From positions 310,001 to 374,000 of the forward strand of contig CABUKU010000001.1 in assembly GCA_902492205.1 (NCBI GenBank): a stretch of DNA of 64,000 bases. The letters are read 5' to 3'. Numbering within the stretch: position 1 is the stretch's first letter; each line of letters opens with the position of its first letter. Both the position numbers and the translations under genes were made by a program. The notes below the pieces were generated by a model. It had not been told where the DNA came from and did no database searches. It saw only the letters and a program-made list of their open reading frames with translations. This stretch comes from an uncultured Bacteroides sp. GTDB lineage: Bacteria; Bacteroidota; Bacteroidia; Bacteroidales; Bacteroidaceae. Below, one piece after another: positions 22,919 through 31,764 of this stretch.

Positions 22919-24754
22919 ATGGATTACTTTAATTATTCCCGTCGTGAAGCATCGGAGGTGAATGTCGGAGCTGTTCCTCTTGGAGGTAATAATCCCATTC
23001 GCATTCAGTCGATGACTAACACCTCAACTCAGGACACCGAAGCTTGTGTGGAACAGTCCAAAAGAATTATTGATGCAGGAGGTGAATATGTACGCCTTAC
23101 TACTCAAGGTGTGAAAGAAGCTGAGAATCTGAAAAATATTAATATCGGTCTTCGTTCGCAAAGTTATATGACTCCGCTTGTTGCCGATGTTCATTTTAAT
23201 CCAAAAGTAGCCGATGTTGCTGCACAGTATGCCGAGAAAGTACGTATCAATCCCGGAAATTATGTGGATGCTGCACGTACTTTTAAGAAGTTGGAATATA
23301 CCGAAGAGGAATATACCCGGGAAATAGAGAAGATTCGTGCCCGTTTCATTCCTTTTCTGAATATCTGCAAAGAGAATTATACTGCTATTCGCATAGGAGT
23401 GAATCACGGTTCTTTGTCAGACCGCATCATGTCCCGTTATGGTGATACACCGGAAGGAATGGTAGAATCATGTATGGAGTTTCTTCGTATTTGTGTGGAA
23501 GAGAACTTTACCGATGTAGTTATTTCTATCAAGGCATCCAATACTGTGGTAATGGTTAAAACCGTTCGACTGTTGGTTGCCGTGATGGAACAAGAGGGAA
23601 TGTCATTCCCATTACATTTGGGGGTTACGGAAGCCGGAGACGGAGAAGATGGCCGTATTAAATCTGCTTTGGGTATAGGAGCTTTGCTTTCTGACGGGTT
23701 GGGCGATACTATTCGCGTTTCTTTAAGTGAAGAACCTGAATATGAAATTCCGGTAGCGAAGAAGTTAGTGGATTATATTGTTCAACGTGCAGATCATCCC
23801 TATATTCCGGGAATGGAGGCAAAAGACTTCAATTATCTTTCACCATCTCGCAGAAAAACTTATGTTGTTAAGAATATTGGTGGCGATAATCTTCCGGTAG
23901 TGTTGGCTGACCGCATGGACGGTCGCAATGAATATGATCCGCAGTTTACTCCCGATTATATTTACGCAGGTAACTCTTTGCCGGAACAACTGCTTGAAGG
24001 TGTTTCATATATCCTTGATTATACTCAGTGGGAAGGGAAAGAGAATACTTATCCTGCTTTCAATTACATGCAGACGGAAGAAATGAAATCCTGCAATGCA
24101 GAAATAAAATTTCTGTTTATGCCTTTCATTATGCTTTCCGCTGAATTGACGGACTATTTGAAGACAGTGAAGAACGTGGTTCTTGTTTCCCAAAGTAATC
24201 ATCCTAACCGTTTGGGAGAACACCGTGCTTTGGTGCATCAGTTAATGGAAGCCGGTTGCGAAACTCCTGTTATTTTCTTCCAGCACTATCAGGAAGATGA
24301 AGCGGAAAACTTGCAGATAAAGTCTGCTGCGGATATGGGAGCATTGATTTTTGATGGGTTCTGTGATGGCATTTACCTGTTTAATCAGGGAAGTTTGTCT
24401 CACGCAGTAATTGATGCCACCGCTTTTGGCATTTTGCAGGCCGGACGCATTCGTACAAGTAAGACCGAATATATATCTTGTCCGGGATGCGGACGTACAT
24501 TGTTCGATTTACAAAAAACGATAGCCCGTATTAAAGCTGCCACTTCACACTTAAAAGGTCTGAAGATAGGAATTATGGGCTGTATAGTGAATGGCCCCGG
24601 TGAAATGGCGGATGCTGACTATGGTTATGTGGGAGCAGGACGGGGAAAGGTGAGCCTTTATAAGAAGAAAGAATGTATTGAAAAAAATATCCCGGAAGAA
24701 GAAGCTGTGGAAAAGCTGTTGGAGCTTATTCGTGCCAATGGAGATATGCAATAA
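22919..24754 (+). CDS. ispG: 4-hydroxy-3-methylbut-2-en-1-yl diphosphate synthase (IspG/GcpE), long form
   Basis: A 612-residue [4Fe-4S] enzyme of the MEP isoprenoid pathway that reductively opens MEcPP to HMBPP. The ATG at 22919 is used (an in-frame TTG lies six bases upstream). The TIM barrel occupies the N-terminal 280 residues (GGNNPIRIQSMTNTSTQDTE), and the reductase domain at the end has the cluster motif CPGCGRTLFD near 524 with the third Cys in GIMGCIVNGPGEMADADYG. The central 260-residue insert is the plant/Bacteroidota-type A* domain, explaining the length. The thioesterase gene follows after 7 bases. Confidence 0.95.
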   Translation: MDYFNYSRREASEVNVGAVPLGGNNPIRIQSMTNTSTQDTEACVEQSKRIIDAGGEYVRLTTQGVKEAENLKNINIGLRSQSYMTPLVADVHFNPKVADVAAQYAEKVRINPGNYVDAARTFKKLEYTEEEYTREIEKIRARFIPFLNICKENYTAIRIGVNHGSLSDRIMSRYGDTPEGMVESCMEFLRICVEENFTDVVISIKASNTVVMVKTVRLLVAVMEQEGMSFPLHLGVTEAGDGEDGRIKSALGIGALLSDGLGDTIRVSLSEEPEYEIPVAKKLVDYIVQRADHPYIPGMEAKDFNYLSPSRRKTYVVKNIGGDNLPVVLADRMDGRNEYDPQFTPDYIYAGNSLPEQLLEGVSYILDYTQWEGKENTYPAFNYMQTEEMKSCNAEIKFLFMPFIMLSAELTDYLKTVKNVVLVSQSNHPNRLGEHRALVHQLMEAGCETPVIFFQHYQEDEAENLQIKSAADMGALIFDGFCDGIYLFNQGSLSHAVIDATAFGILQAGRIRTSKTEYISCPGCGRTLFDLQKTIARIKAATSHLKGLKIGIMGCIVNGPGEMADADYGYVGAGRGKVSLYKKKECIEKNIPEEEAVEKLLELIRANGDMQ

Positions 24755-24761
24755 AGTAATA

Positions 24762-25172
24762 ATGGAGAATAAATATATCTACGAACTTAAAATGAAGGTT
24801 CGCGACTATGAATGTGATCTGCAGGGAATAGTCAATAATGCGAATTATCAACATTATTTGGAACATACACGTCATGAATTCCTGTTGTCGATAGGAGTGA
24901 GTTTTGCAGAACTTCATACACAAGGAGTTGATCCTGTGGTGGCGCGTATCAATATGGCCTTTAAAACTCCTTTGAAAAGCGGTGATGAGTTTATTTCCAA
25001 GCTTTATATGAAGAAAGAGGGTATCAAGTATGTGTTCTATCAGGATATTTTTCGTTTGCCTGATAATAAAGTTTCAATAAAAGCTGTTGTAGAGTCCGTT
25101 TGTGTAGTTAATGGCCGTTTAAGTGGAAGCGACTTGTTTGATAAACTGTTTGCTCCATATTTAAACGAATGA
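24762..25172 (+). CDS. acyl-CoA thioesterase, hotdog fold (YbgC/4HBT-like)
   Basis: A 136-residue thioesterase. The ATG at 24762 is chosen because the frame upstream overlaps ispG. The 4HBT signature is present at residues 13-36: VRDYECDLQGIVNNANYQHY, in which Asp17 and the DLQGIVNNANY loop correspond to the catalytic D-xxGxVxNxxY region. Substrates are probably acyl-CoA or aromatic-CoA. Its last four bases overlap dprA (ATGA), so translation is coupled. Confidence 0.85.
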   Translation: MENKYIYELKMKVRDYECDLQGIVNNANYQHYLEHTRHEFLLSIGVSFAELHTQGVDPVVARINMAFKTPLKSGDEFISKLYMKKEGIKYVFYQDIFRLPDNKVSIKAVVESVCVVNGRLSGSDLFDKLFAPYLNE

Positions 25173-26284
25173 CGGAACAGAAATTACTCAATGCTTTGGC
25201 ACTGACTAAAATTCCCGGATTGGGGATTGTTGGAATAAAAAAGTTATTGGATGCAATGGAAGATGCAGAGAGTATTTTCCGGCATCGGAAAGAATTGGCG
25301 GAAATAGTTCCCGGAGTAGGTGAACGGTTGATGAAGGCTTTGGATTGTCCCGAAGCCTTTCTTTATGCCGAGAAAGAACTTAAGTTTGTTCAAAAGAACT
25401 CTATTGCCTGCCTGTCATTAAAGGATGAGGCTTACCCTTCCCGTTTAAGGGAATGTGATGATGCACCTTCCCTGCTTTTCTTCAAAGGAAATGCAGATTT
25501 GAATGCCTTGCGTGTTGTGAGCATTGTAGGCACCCGTCATATCACGGATTATGGAAATTGTTTGTGCCGGCAATTTATAGCAGATTTGCAGGCTCTTTGT
25601 CCCAATGTGTTAATAGTAAGTGGACTGGCTTATGGAGTGGATATACATGCTCACAGAGAAGCTTTGTCGAATGAATTGCCTACTGTGGGAGTACTTGCTC
25701 ATGGGTTGGACCGCATTTATCCGTCAACGCATCGTGATACCGCCGTTCGTATGCTTGAACGGGGAGGATTGCTTACTGAATATATGTCTGAAACCAATCC
25801 TGACCGGCAGAACTTTATTCAGCGTAACCGTATTGTGGCAGGAATGAGTGATGCGACAATCGTTATAGAATCTGCTGCAAAAGGTGGAGCATTGATAACC
25901 GCCGAGCTTGCACAAGGTTATAACCGCGATTGTTTTGCTTTCGCAGGCCGCACTACGGATGAGTTTTCCCGGGGGTGCAATAACCTGATACGTGATAATA
26001 AAGCTATCCTGCTTCAATCGGCAGAGGAGTTTGTAAAAGCGATGTGTTGGGACGTTGATAGCACGCAGAAGCCAGAGGTGGTGCAACGACAGTTATTTCC
26101 CGATTTAACGATGGAAGAACAACGTATAGTGGATATGCTGCAAGAACAGGGGAGCTTGCACATTAATACTTTGGCTGTAGATATGGATATTCCCGTAAAC
26201 CAAATGAATGTGCTTCTTTTTGAACTTGAAATGAAAGGAGTGATCCGTGTACTTGCGGGAGGTATGTATCAGTTACTTGGCTGA
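25169..26284 (+). CDS. dprA: DNA-processing protein DprA
   Basis: A 371-residue protein that binds incoming single-stranded DNA and loads RecA during transformation. Residues 1-70 form a helical SAM-like domain with helix-hairpin-helix character (LTKIPGLGIVGIKKLL). The Rossmann-fold core (about 85-290) has SIVGTRHITDYG, SGLAYGVDIHAHREAL, GLDRIYPSTHR, QNFIQRNRIVAGMSDATIV and ESAAKGGALITAELA. Residues about 305-371 form the winged-helix DML1-like C-terminal domain. It overlaps the thioesterase gene by 4 bases; no other competence gene is in the window. Confidence 0.95.
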   Translation: MTEQKLLNALALTKIPGLGIVGIKKLLDAMEDAESIFRHRKELAEIVPGVGERLMKALDCPEAFLYAEKELKFVQKNSIACLSLKDEAYPSRLRECDDAPSLLFFKGNADLNALRVVSIVGTRHITDYGNCLCRQFIADLQALCPNVLIVSGLAYGVDIHAHREALSNELPTVGVLAHGLDRIYPSTHRDTAVRMLERGGLLTEYMSETNPDRQNFIQRNRIVAGMSDATIVIESAAKGGALITAELAQGYNRDCFAFAGRTTDEFSRGCNNLIRDNKAILLQSAEEFVKAMCWDVDSTQKPEVVQRQLFPDLTMEEQRIVDMLQEQGSLHINTLAVDMDIPVNQMNVLLFELEMKGVIRVLAGGMYQLLG

Positions 26285-26515
26285 AAAGCATAAAAAAAAG
26301 GAGTCACGCCTGACTCCAACCTTTGTTAACCTTAAATCTAATACTATGAAAAAAATCACATGACAAATGTAACTTTTTCATGTATTCCCTCCAAACTATT
26401 ATCCTCTTTTACATTCTGTTTTAATATTATTTCACTATAATTTAATGTTTTCGCACACGATATGTCTTTTTGATACTTCTTTGCTGCAATAGTATTACAT
26501 ATGGAAATAAAAAAA
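26285..26515. other. gap after dprA: hairpin and tiny reading frame
   Basis: No normal gene. A 7-bp hairpin (26300-26306 with 26311-26317) has A-runs before it but no T-run after it, so it is a poor terminator on the plus strand. A five-codon frame, MKKIT, at 26346-26363 follows a leader-like AT-rich stretch. Nothing else is recognisable. Confidence 0.4.
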
Positions 26516-26539
26516 TCCCCCACTTTTATAAGTGAGGGA
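26511..26539 (-). terminator. terminator of the frdCAB operon
   Basis: 10-bp stem with one G-T pair (26516-26525 with 26530-26539), 4-base loop, then a T-run on the minus strand. It lies 40 bases after the frdB stop. Confidence 0.85.
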
Positions 26540-26578
26540 CCTTATTAACTAAACTATTAAAAAATGGATTTCTCCGGA

Positions 26579-27334
26579 TTAATCTTCCAATTTAGCTTTG
26601 ATGAACTCACGGTTCAAACGAGCGATGTTGCTGATTGAAACGCACTTAGGGCATTCTGCTTCGCAAGCACGTGTGTTTGTACAGTTACCGAAGCCGAGTT
26701 CGTCCATCTTGCTCAACATTGCTTTTGCACGGCGAGCGCTTTCCACTTTACCTTGAGGAAGAAGTGCAAGCTGGCTGACCTTTGCAGAAACGAACAACAT
26801 GGCAGAACCATTCTTACAAGCTGCTACACAAGCACCGCAACCGATACATGCTGCCGCATCCATAGCTTCATCGGCGATAGGTTTGGCAATAGCAATTGAG
26901 TTTGCATCGGGAATACCACCTGTGTTGATTGATACGTAACCTCCGGCTTGCATAATCTTGTCGAAAGCGTTACGGTCAACCATCAAGTCGCGGATTACCG
27001 GGAAACCTGCAGAACGCCAAGGCTCAACAGTGATGGTGTCGCCATCGTTGAAACGACGCATATACAACTGGCAAGTTGTTGCACCTGTTGCCGGGCCGTG
27101 AGGATGTCCGTTTACATATAGTGAACACATACCGCAGATACCTTCGCGGCAGTCGTGGTCGAATACAATAGGTTCTTCTCCTTTGTTGATAAGCTCTTCA
27201 TTGAGAATATCCAACATTTCAAGGAAAGAAGTGTCACCCGGTATATCTTTCATTGGGTATGAAACAAAAGTACCTTTTTCTTTAGGGCCTCTCTGACGCC
27301 ATACTTTAAGCGTGAAACTTATATTTTTTTCCAT
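26579..27334 (-). CDS. frdB: fumarate reductase/succinate dehydrogenase iron-sulfur subunit
   Basis: A 251-residue electron-transfer subunit linking the flavoprotein to the cytochrome b subunit. The plant-type [2Fe-2S] domain is at about residues 60-85 (CREGICGMCSLYVNG). The bacterial ferredoxin domain carries CIGCGACVAACKNGSAML near 158 ([4Fe-4S]) and CEAECPKCVSI near 225 for the other cluster. Last gene of the frdCAB operon, 13 bases behind frdA. In Bacteroides this complex runs as fumarate reductase, the terminal step of the short anaerobic respiratory chain and a route to succinate and propionate. Confidence 0.95.
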   Translation of the reverse strand: MEKNISFTLKVWRQRGPKEKGTFVSYPMKDIPGDTSFLEMLDILNEELINKGEEPIVFDHDCREGICGMCSLYVNGHPHGPATGATTCQLYMRRFNDGDTITVEPWRSAGFPVIRDLMVDRNAFDKIMQAGGYVSINTGGIPDANSIAIAKPIADEAMDAAACIGCGACVAACKNGSAMLFVSAKVSQLALLPQGKVESARRAKAMLSKMDELGFGNCTNTRACEAECPKCVSISNIARLNREFIKAKLED

Positions 27335-27347
27335 TGTCTACTAATTA

Positions 27348-29291
27348 TTAAGCTTTGTAATTACGTGTTTGAACTTTGGTGAATTCATAGTTCAATTCTT
27401 CCTTAATCAATTCCGGTTTAGAATTTTCTCCGGTATATTTCCAGCAAGCTACGTATGAGTAGTTGGCATCGTCACGAAGAGCTTCGCCTTCCGGAGTCTG
27501 ATATTCTTCGCGGAAGTGTCCGCCACAAGACTCGTTGCGGTTCAACGCATCGTAAGCCATTAATTCACCTGTTTCGATGAAGTCTGCCAAGCGGAGAGCT
27601 TTTTCAAGTTCCACGTTCAACGTATCGGCTTCACCCGGTATGCGAAGGTCGCTCCAGAATTCTTTTTTCACTTCTTTGAGTTGAGCCAAAGCGGTTTCCA
27701 AAGATTCTTTTGTGCGTCCCATACCAACGAAATCCCACATAATGTGACCAAGTTTTTTATGGATAGAGTCAACAGAGTGTTTACCCTTAATATTCATCAA
27801 GCGAGTAATCTTATCCTTGACTTCTTTTTCTGCAGCGTCGAACTCAGGAAGGTCGGTTGAGAAACGCGGAACCTGAATCTGGTCTGCCAAGTAGTTCTGG
27901 ATAGTGTAAGGCAATACGAAATATCCGTCTGCCAAACCTTGCATCAATGCAGAAGCACCAAGACGGTTGGCACCGTGGTCGGAGAAGTTAGCTTCACCGA
28001 TTGCGAACAAACCTTTGATAGAAGTCATTAATTCGTAGTCAACCCAGATACCACCCATTGTATAGTGGATAGCAGGGAAGATCATCATCGGAGTCTTGTA
28101 TGGATTCTCGTCAGTGATTTCTTCATACATATCGAAAAGGTTACCGTAACGGGCTCTTACAACATCTTCGCCAAGACGGCCGATTGCTTCAGAGAAATCA
28201 AGATATACGGCAAGACCTGTATTGTTGACACCATAACCTGCATCGCAACGTTCTTTAGCTGCACGTGATGCAACGTCACGCGGAACCAGGTTACCGAATG
28301 CCGGATAACGACGTTCCAAATAATAGTCACGGTCTTCTTCTTTAATTTCAGTAGGTTTCATCTTACCTGCCTGCAATGCTTTTGCATCTTCCAGTTTCTT
28401 AGGAACCCAGATACGTCCGTCGTTACGAAGTGATTCGGACATCAAAGTCAACTTAGACTGCTTGTCGCCGTGAACCGGAATACAAGTCGGGTGGATCTGT
28501 GCGAAACATGGGTTGGCAAAGTAAGCTCCCTTACGGTAGCACTGCATGGCAGCAGAACCGTTACATCCCATTGCATTGGTTGACAAGAAGAATGTGTTGC
28601 CATATCCGCCTGTACCGATAACTACTGCATGGGCAGAGAAACGTTCGATAGCGCCTGTTACCAAGTTACGTGCGATGATACCGCGTGCACGTCCGTCGAT
28701 GATTACGACATCCAGCATTTCGTAACGGGTATATAACTTAACGTTACCTTGCTGAACCTGACGGCTCAATGCCGAGTAAGCACCTAAAAGGAGCTGCTGT
28801 CCGGTTTGACCGCGGGCATAGAACGTACGTGAAACCTGAGCGCCACCGAAAGAACGGTTGTCAAGCAAACCACCGTATTCGCGAGCGAAAGGCACACCTT
28901 GTGCAACACACTGGTCGATGATGGCGTTAGATACTTCGGCCAAACGGTAAACGTTTGCTTCGCGTGCACGATAGTCACCGCCTTTGATTGTATCATAATA
29001 CAAACGGTAAACAGAGTCACCGTCGTTAGGGTAATTCTTTGCAGCATTGATACCACCTTGTGCAGCGATGGAGTGTGCACGGCGCGGAGAGTCTTGAATG
29101 CAGAAGTTTAATACTTTGAAACCCAGTCCGCCGAGTGAAGCGGCTGCCGATGCTCCGGCAAGTCCCGTACCTACTACGATGATGTCCAAACGGCGTTTGT
29201 TAGCCGGGTTAACGAGTTTCTGATGAGCTTTATAGTTTGTCCATTTCTCAGCCAATTGGCCTTCAGGAATCTTTGAATCTATCTTTGTCAT
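27348..29291 (-). CDS. frdA: fumarate reductase/succinate dehydrogenase flavoprotein subunit
   Basis: A 647-residue catalytic subunit with covalently bound FAD. The dinucleotide-binding motif VVGTGLAGASAAASLGGLG lies at residues 40-58, and RAHSIAAQGGINAAKN near 80 carries the conserved His of the FAD attachment region. The active-site segment HYTMGGIWVDYE is near residue 377, and GLFAIGEANFSDHGANRLG follows. Length and layout match the Bacteroidota/Wolinella-type (B-type) enzymes. Middle gene of frdCAB; 35 bases separate it from frdC. Confidence 0.95.
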   Translation of the reverse strand: MTKIDSKIPEGQLAEKWTNYKAHQKLVNPANKRRLDIIVVGTGLAGASAAASLGGLGFKVLNFCIQDSPRRAHSIAAQGGINAAKNYPNDGDSVYRLYYDTIKGGDYRAREANVYRLAEVSNAIIDQCVAQGVPFAREYGGLLDNRSFGGAQVSRTFYARGQTGQQLLLGAYSALSRQVQQGNVKLYTRYEMLDVVIIDGRARGIIARNLVTGAIERFSAHAVVIGTGGYGNTFFLSTNAMGCNGSAAMQCYRKGAYFANPCFAQIHPTCIPVHGDKQSKLTLMSESLRNDGRIWVPKKLEDAKALQAGKMKPTEIKEEDRDYYLERRYPAFGNLVPRDVASRAAKERCDAGYGVNNTGLAVYLDFSEAIGRLGEDVVRARYGNLFDMYEEITDENPYKTPMMIFPAIHYTMGGIWVDYELMTSIKGLFAIGEANFSDHGANRLGASALMQGLADGYFVLPYTIQNYLADQIQVPRFSTDLPEFDAAEKEVKDKITRLMNIKGKHSVDSIHKKLGHIMWDFVGMGRTKESLETALAQLKEVKKEFWSDLRIPGEADTLNVELEKALRLADFIETGELMAYDALNRNESCGGHFREEYQTPEGEALRDDANYSYVACWKYTGENSKPELIKEELNYEFTKVQTRNYKA

Positions 29292-29326
29292 AATATTATT
29301 TACAGTTTAATGATTACAAGTTACTA

Positions 29327-30022
29327 TTAACATGCTCCTCCGCAGAAAGACTTGGCGAAGAAGATGACAACAACTAAAGCAAAACCAAGAACGACAATGG
29401 TAGTGTAGATGTTAGAAGTACACTTCCAACGTTCAAACCAGATTCTGTTGCTCCAGCCCAGTGTTTGTAATGAACTCCAGAAACCGTGAGTGAGGTGGAA
29501 CCAAAGAGCTCCTAGCCACACTAAATAAAGCACAACGAATACAGGGTTGCTGAATGTAGCTTTGATGAAACCTGCTCCGTCTGTCGGTGCGATACCGCCG
29601 TTGGCAATAGCATCGTGGATTCCGATGATTTCTGAGAACTGCATTTTGTACCAGAAGTTGTAGAAGTGCAATCCCAAACCAACTATAACGATGATTCCCA
29701 ATACAAGCATGTTTTGTGAAGCCCATTCCACGCCTTTGGGTTTTTCGGTAACAGCATAACGTTCGTTGCCGCGAGCGGTTCTGTTTTGCATTGTCAACCA
29801 GAATGCATAGATGATGTGAATAACAAATAGGGCTGCAAGACCAAGTGTAGCAACCAGTGCATACCAGTTAGCGCCAAGGAATTCGCAAACCATGTTGTAG
29901 CCTTCTTCTGAGAAGATTGCCACAAGGTTCATCGCCATGTGAAACGTCAGAAACAGGATAAGGGCAATACCAGTAACGCTCATTACCACTTTCCTTCCTA
30001 CAGATGAATTAATTAACCACAT
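29327..30022 (-). CDS. frdC: fumarate reductase/succinate dehydrogenase cytochrome b subunit
   Basis: A 231-residue di-haem membrane anchor of the single-subunit (B-type) kind. Five hydrophobic helices are visible, starting at SVTGIALILFLTFHMAMNLV (haem-ligand His in TFHMAMN), then FVIHIIYAFWL, LGLHFYNFWYKM, and LWFHLTHGFWSSLQTLGW with further His ligands. It oxidises menaquinol and passes electrons to FrdB. First gene of the operon, with a well-formed promoter 70-100 bases upstream. Confidence 0.9.
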   Translation of the reverse strand: MWLINSSVGRKVVMSVTGIALILFLTFHMAMNLVAIFSEEGYNMVCEFLGANWYALVATLGLAALFVIHIIYAFWLTMQNRTARGNERYAVTEKPKGVEWASQNMLVLGIIVIVGLGLHFYNFWYKMQFSEIIGIHDAIANGGIAPTDGAGFIKATFSNPVFVVLYLVWLGALWFHLTHGFWSSLQTLGWSNRIWFERWKCTSNIYTTIVVLGFALVVVIFFAKSFCGGAC

Positions 30023-30091
30023 AAATGATTGAATTTAAATTATTTAATTGTTAGAACTAAAATTTCGTACATGTGTGTTGTTTACTTCGTG

Positions 30092-30122
30092 CAAAAATAC
30101 GTGAATTCTGTAGATTAAGCAA
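30092..30122 (-). promoter_or_regulatory. promoter of frdCAB
   Basis: On the minus strand TTGC (30119-30122), 19-20 bases, then TATTTTTG (30092-30099), a full match to TAnnTTTG. The leader would be about 60 bases. Confidence 0.7.
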
Positions 30123-30166
30123 GGAATTACGGAAATAATTCTTTAATACTCCCGCTCTATAAGGTG

Positions 30167-30217
30167 TTCAACTTTGCCGCACTGTGGCACAGGGGGTATA
30201 ACTTGCTGTATATAAAT
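30167..30217 (+). repeat. left inverted repeat flanking array 2
   Basis: 51 bases that align without gaps to the reverse complement of 30539-30589 (37 of 51 positions). Best-conserved parts are the TTGCCGCAC block and the TAACTT-CTGT-TATAAAT block. Confidence 0.65.
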
Positions 30218-30321
30218 CGGTTCGGTGTGCCGCGAGGTGTGAAATGTGCATTTTCCTTCCTTCACACAGGCTTTTAAATAAATGTTCTTACGTTTTGCAT
30301 GAAACATAGGGACACTTTTAA

Positions 30322-30405
30322 AATCTCCCTGGGGAAATCCTCTGACTACTACCGGGATGTTGCTCAACTTCCCTAGGGAGATTCTTCAATTACCTTAGGG
30401 AGATT
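30322..30405. repeat. array 2: four 22-bp dyad repeats
   Basis: Units start at 30322, 30344, 30366 and 30388, each an 18-bp imperfect dyad (best in unit 3, aacttccctagggagatt) with 4-base linkers ctct, gctc, cttc. The architecture is identical to arrays 1 and 3, but the sequence is different. It occupies the middle of the 686-base gap 30023-30708 between frdC and the fimbrillin-like gene, about 105 bases from the left and 133 from the right flanking inverted repeat. No credible gene is present in this gap. Confidence 0.8.
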
Positions 30406-30538
30406 TTGAAAACACTGTGCTGCTTTTCCCAATCAATTGGCTGTTTAAGAAAAACAACATACTGATTGAAAATTGTGGTAAATATGGATGTGCGGGAAGA
30501 TGATTCGTTCTTGCAATTTCTTGTGGCACGTGAAACTA

Positions 30539-30589
30539 ATTTATACACAGTAAGTTAGCGCCTATGTGAAGTGGTGCGGCAAGATTGAA
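30539..30589 (-). repeat. right inverted repeat flanking array 2, with DnaA-box-like site
   Basis: Partner of 30167-30217. It contains TTATACACA at 30541-30549, the same nine bases found in the right inverted repeat of the HU/VapE module. Confidence 0.65.
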
Positions 30590-30630
30590 TATACTCTTGT
30601 AGGGGTATGGTTTGTGGGGGAATAAAATGA

Positions 30631-30670
30631 AAACCTCTCCTCAAAAAATAGTTTTTTTGAGGAGAGGTTT
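30631..30670 (-). terminator. terminator of the fimbrillin-like gene
   Basis: 18-bp perfect hairpin (30631-30648 with 30653-30670) including an A/T-rich inner stem. It lies about 40 bases after the minus-strand stop codon. Confidence 0.85.
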
Positions 30671-30708
30671 CTTAGGTATATGTTGTGATTGGATTTGTAT
30701 TAATGCAT

Positions 30709-31614
30709 TTATTGAACGGGTTTTTCATCCGGGTTTGTACCGTCTTCCCATTTTCCCATTGTTGCCGAACCGGTAATATCTTTAGCACCCAATCTCAGAG
30801 TGATGGTATATGCTTTGCCTGCTAAATATTTTCCTCCGGCCTCTTTACTGTCAACAGTTACTTCTCCGCTGAAACCTTTATCTCCGGTGACAGCTAATGT
30901 TAATGATGCCAAATCCGGCTGAAGCATAATTGGTTCACTTGCAGCACTGGCAGTTTCTTTAGCAGTTCCTCCGGTTAAAGCTGTTATTTCTGCAGTGGTA
31001 CCCCAATTACTTAATGTACCATCTGCAATGTCCATCTTAAATACGGTATTGGCACCTTTGACTTTTACGCTGACATTAGCTACATCGGTAATATCTGCAT
31101 CTCTTTTAATGATAAATTTGAATTGGGTGAGTTTATGGCTGAATGCCATTGGAGCAGATATTTCAGTGCTTTTACTTCCCTCAACGGCACTTGCATAGAT
31201 AACATCTTCTTGCCCTGTGATTGTCATATTAATTGCGCCGTCAGTTACACCGGTGGCAGCAGGATAATATCCCATGATATGTGTTTTGTCTCCATTTATG
31301 GGATAATGTGGAGCGTTTCCACCGAAATCAATATTTCCACCAATATTAATTGTGGCTGCTATTGGAGTTAAACTTCCTGTCCAAACAGCTGTTTCCCCAT
31401 CTACTTTTAAGAATTGTACGCTTTCTAAATTTGCTGTGAGAGCTCCATCTGTACCTTGGGCTATTGCAGCTCTTGATACTGCAACTTCCGATAATTGTGC
31501 GGCTAATTTAATCTCTACCGGTTCATTATTACTAATTTCAATTTCCGATTCATTTTCATTTGTACATGCAACCATCCCCAACAGTGCAAGTACTGGAATA
31601 AACATTTTCTTCAT
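30709..31614 (-). CDS. fimbrillin-family (Mfa1/FimA-like) lipoprotein
   Basis: A 301-residue lipoprotein. The signal peptide ends LLGMVAC, giving a lipidated Cys at residue 17, then TNENESEIEI. Fimbrillins of this superfamily are exported as lipoproteins and cut by an Arg-specific protease before polymerising; a candidate site is AVSRAAIAQ near residues 45-53. The remainder shows the two-domain beta-sandwich pattern: HIMGYYPA (the conserved Y-P-A region), then APMAFSHKLTQFKFIIKRD, the very typical F-x-H-x-L-T/A-x-[IVF]-x-F motif. No fimbrial anchor or tip genes are adjacent, so it may be a stand-alone pilin-like surface protein. The AraC-type gene upstream on the same strand may regulate it. 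Confidence 0.8.
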   Translation of the reverse strand: MKKMFIPVLALLGMVACTNENESEIEISNNEPVEIKLAAQLSEVAVSRAAIAQGTDGALTANLESVQFLKVDGETAVWTGSLTPIAATINIGGNIDFGGNAPHYPINGDKTHIMGYYPAATGVTDGAINMTITGQEDVIYASAVEGSKSTEISAPMAFSHKLTQFKFIIKRDADITDVANVSVKVKGANTVFKMDIADGTLSNWGTTAEITALTGGTAKETASAASEPIMLQPDLASLTLAVTGDKGFSGEVTVDSKEAGGKYLAGKAYTITLRLGAKDITGSATMGKWEDGTNPDEKPVQ

Positions 31615-31764
31615 GTTGTGCTAAGTTTGTAATTTATTATTTTAATCTAACTGTATCAACCATTTAACTGTGGCTAACGATGCAAATATATACTAACAAG
31701 TATGTATTTGAGTTACACAACTTAATCAAAAAGTTGCATAAACCACTATTGCATGAAAAAAAGT

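Noticed and set aside
30143..30367. 74-codon minus-strand frame in the frdC/fimbrillin gap
   Set aside because: It runs through the left inverted repeat and into the first two units of array 2, has no promoter, and matches no family; coding is unlikely.
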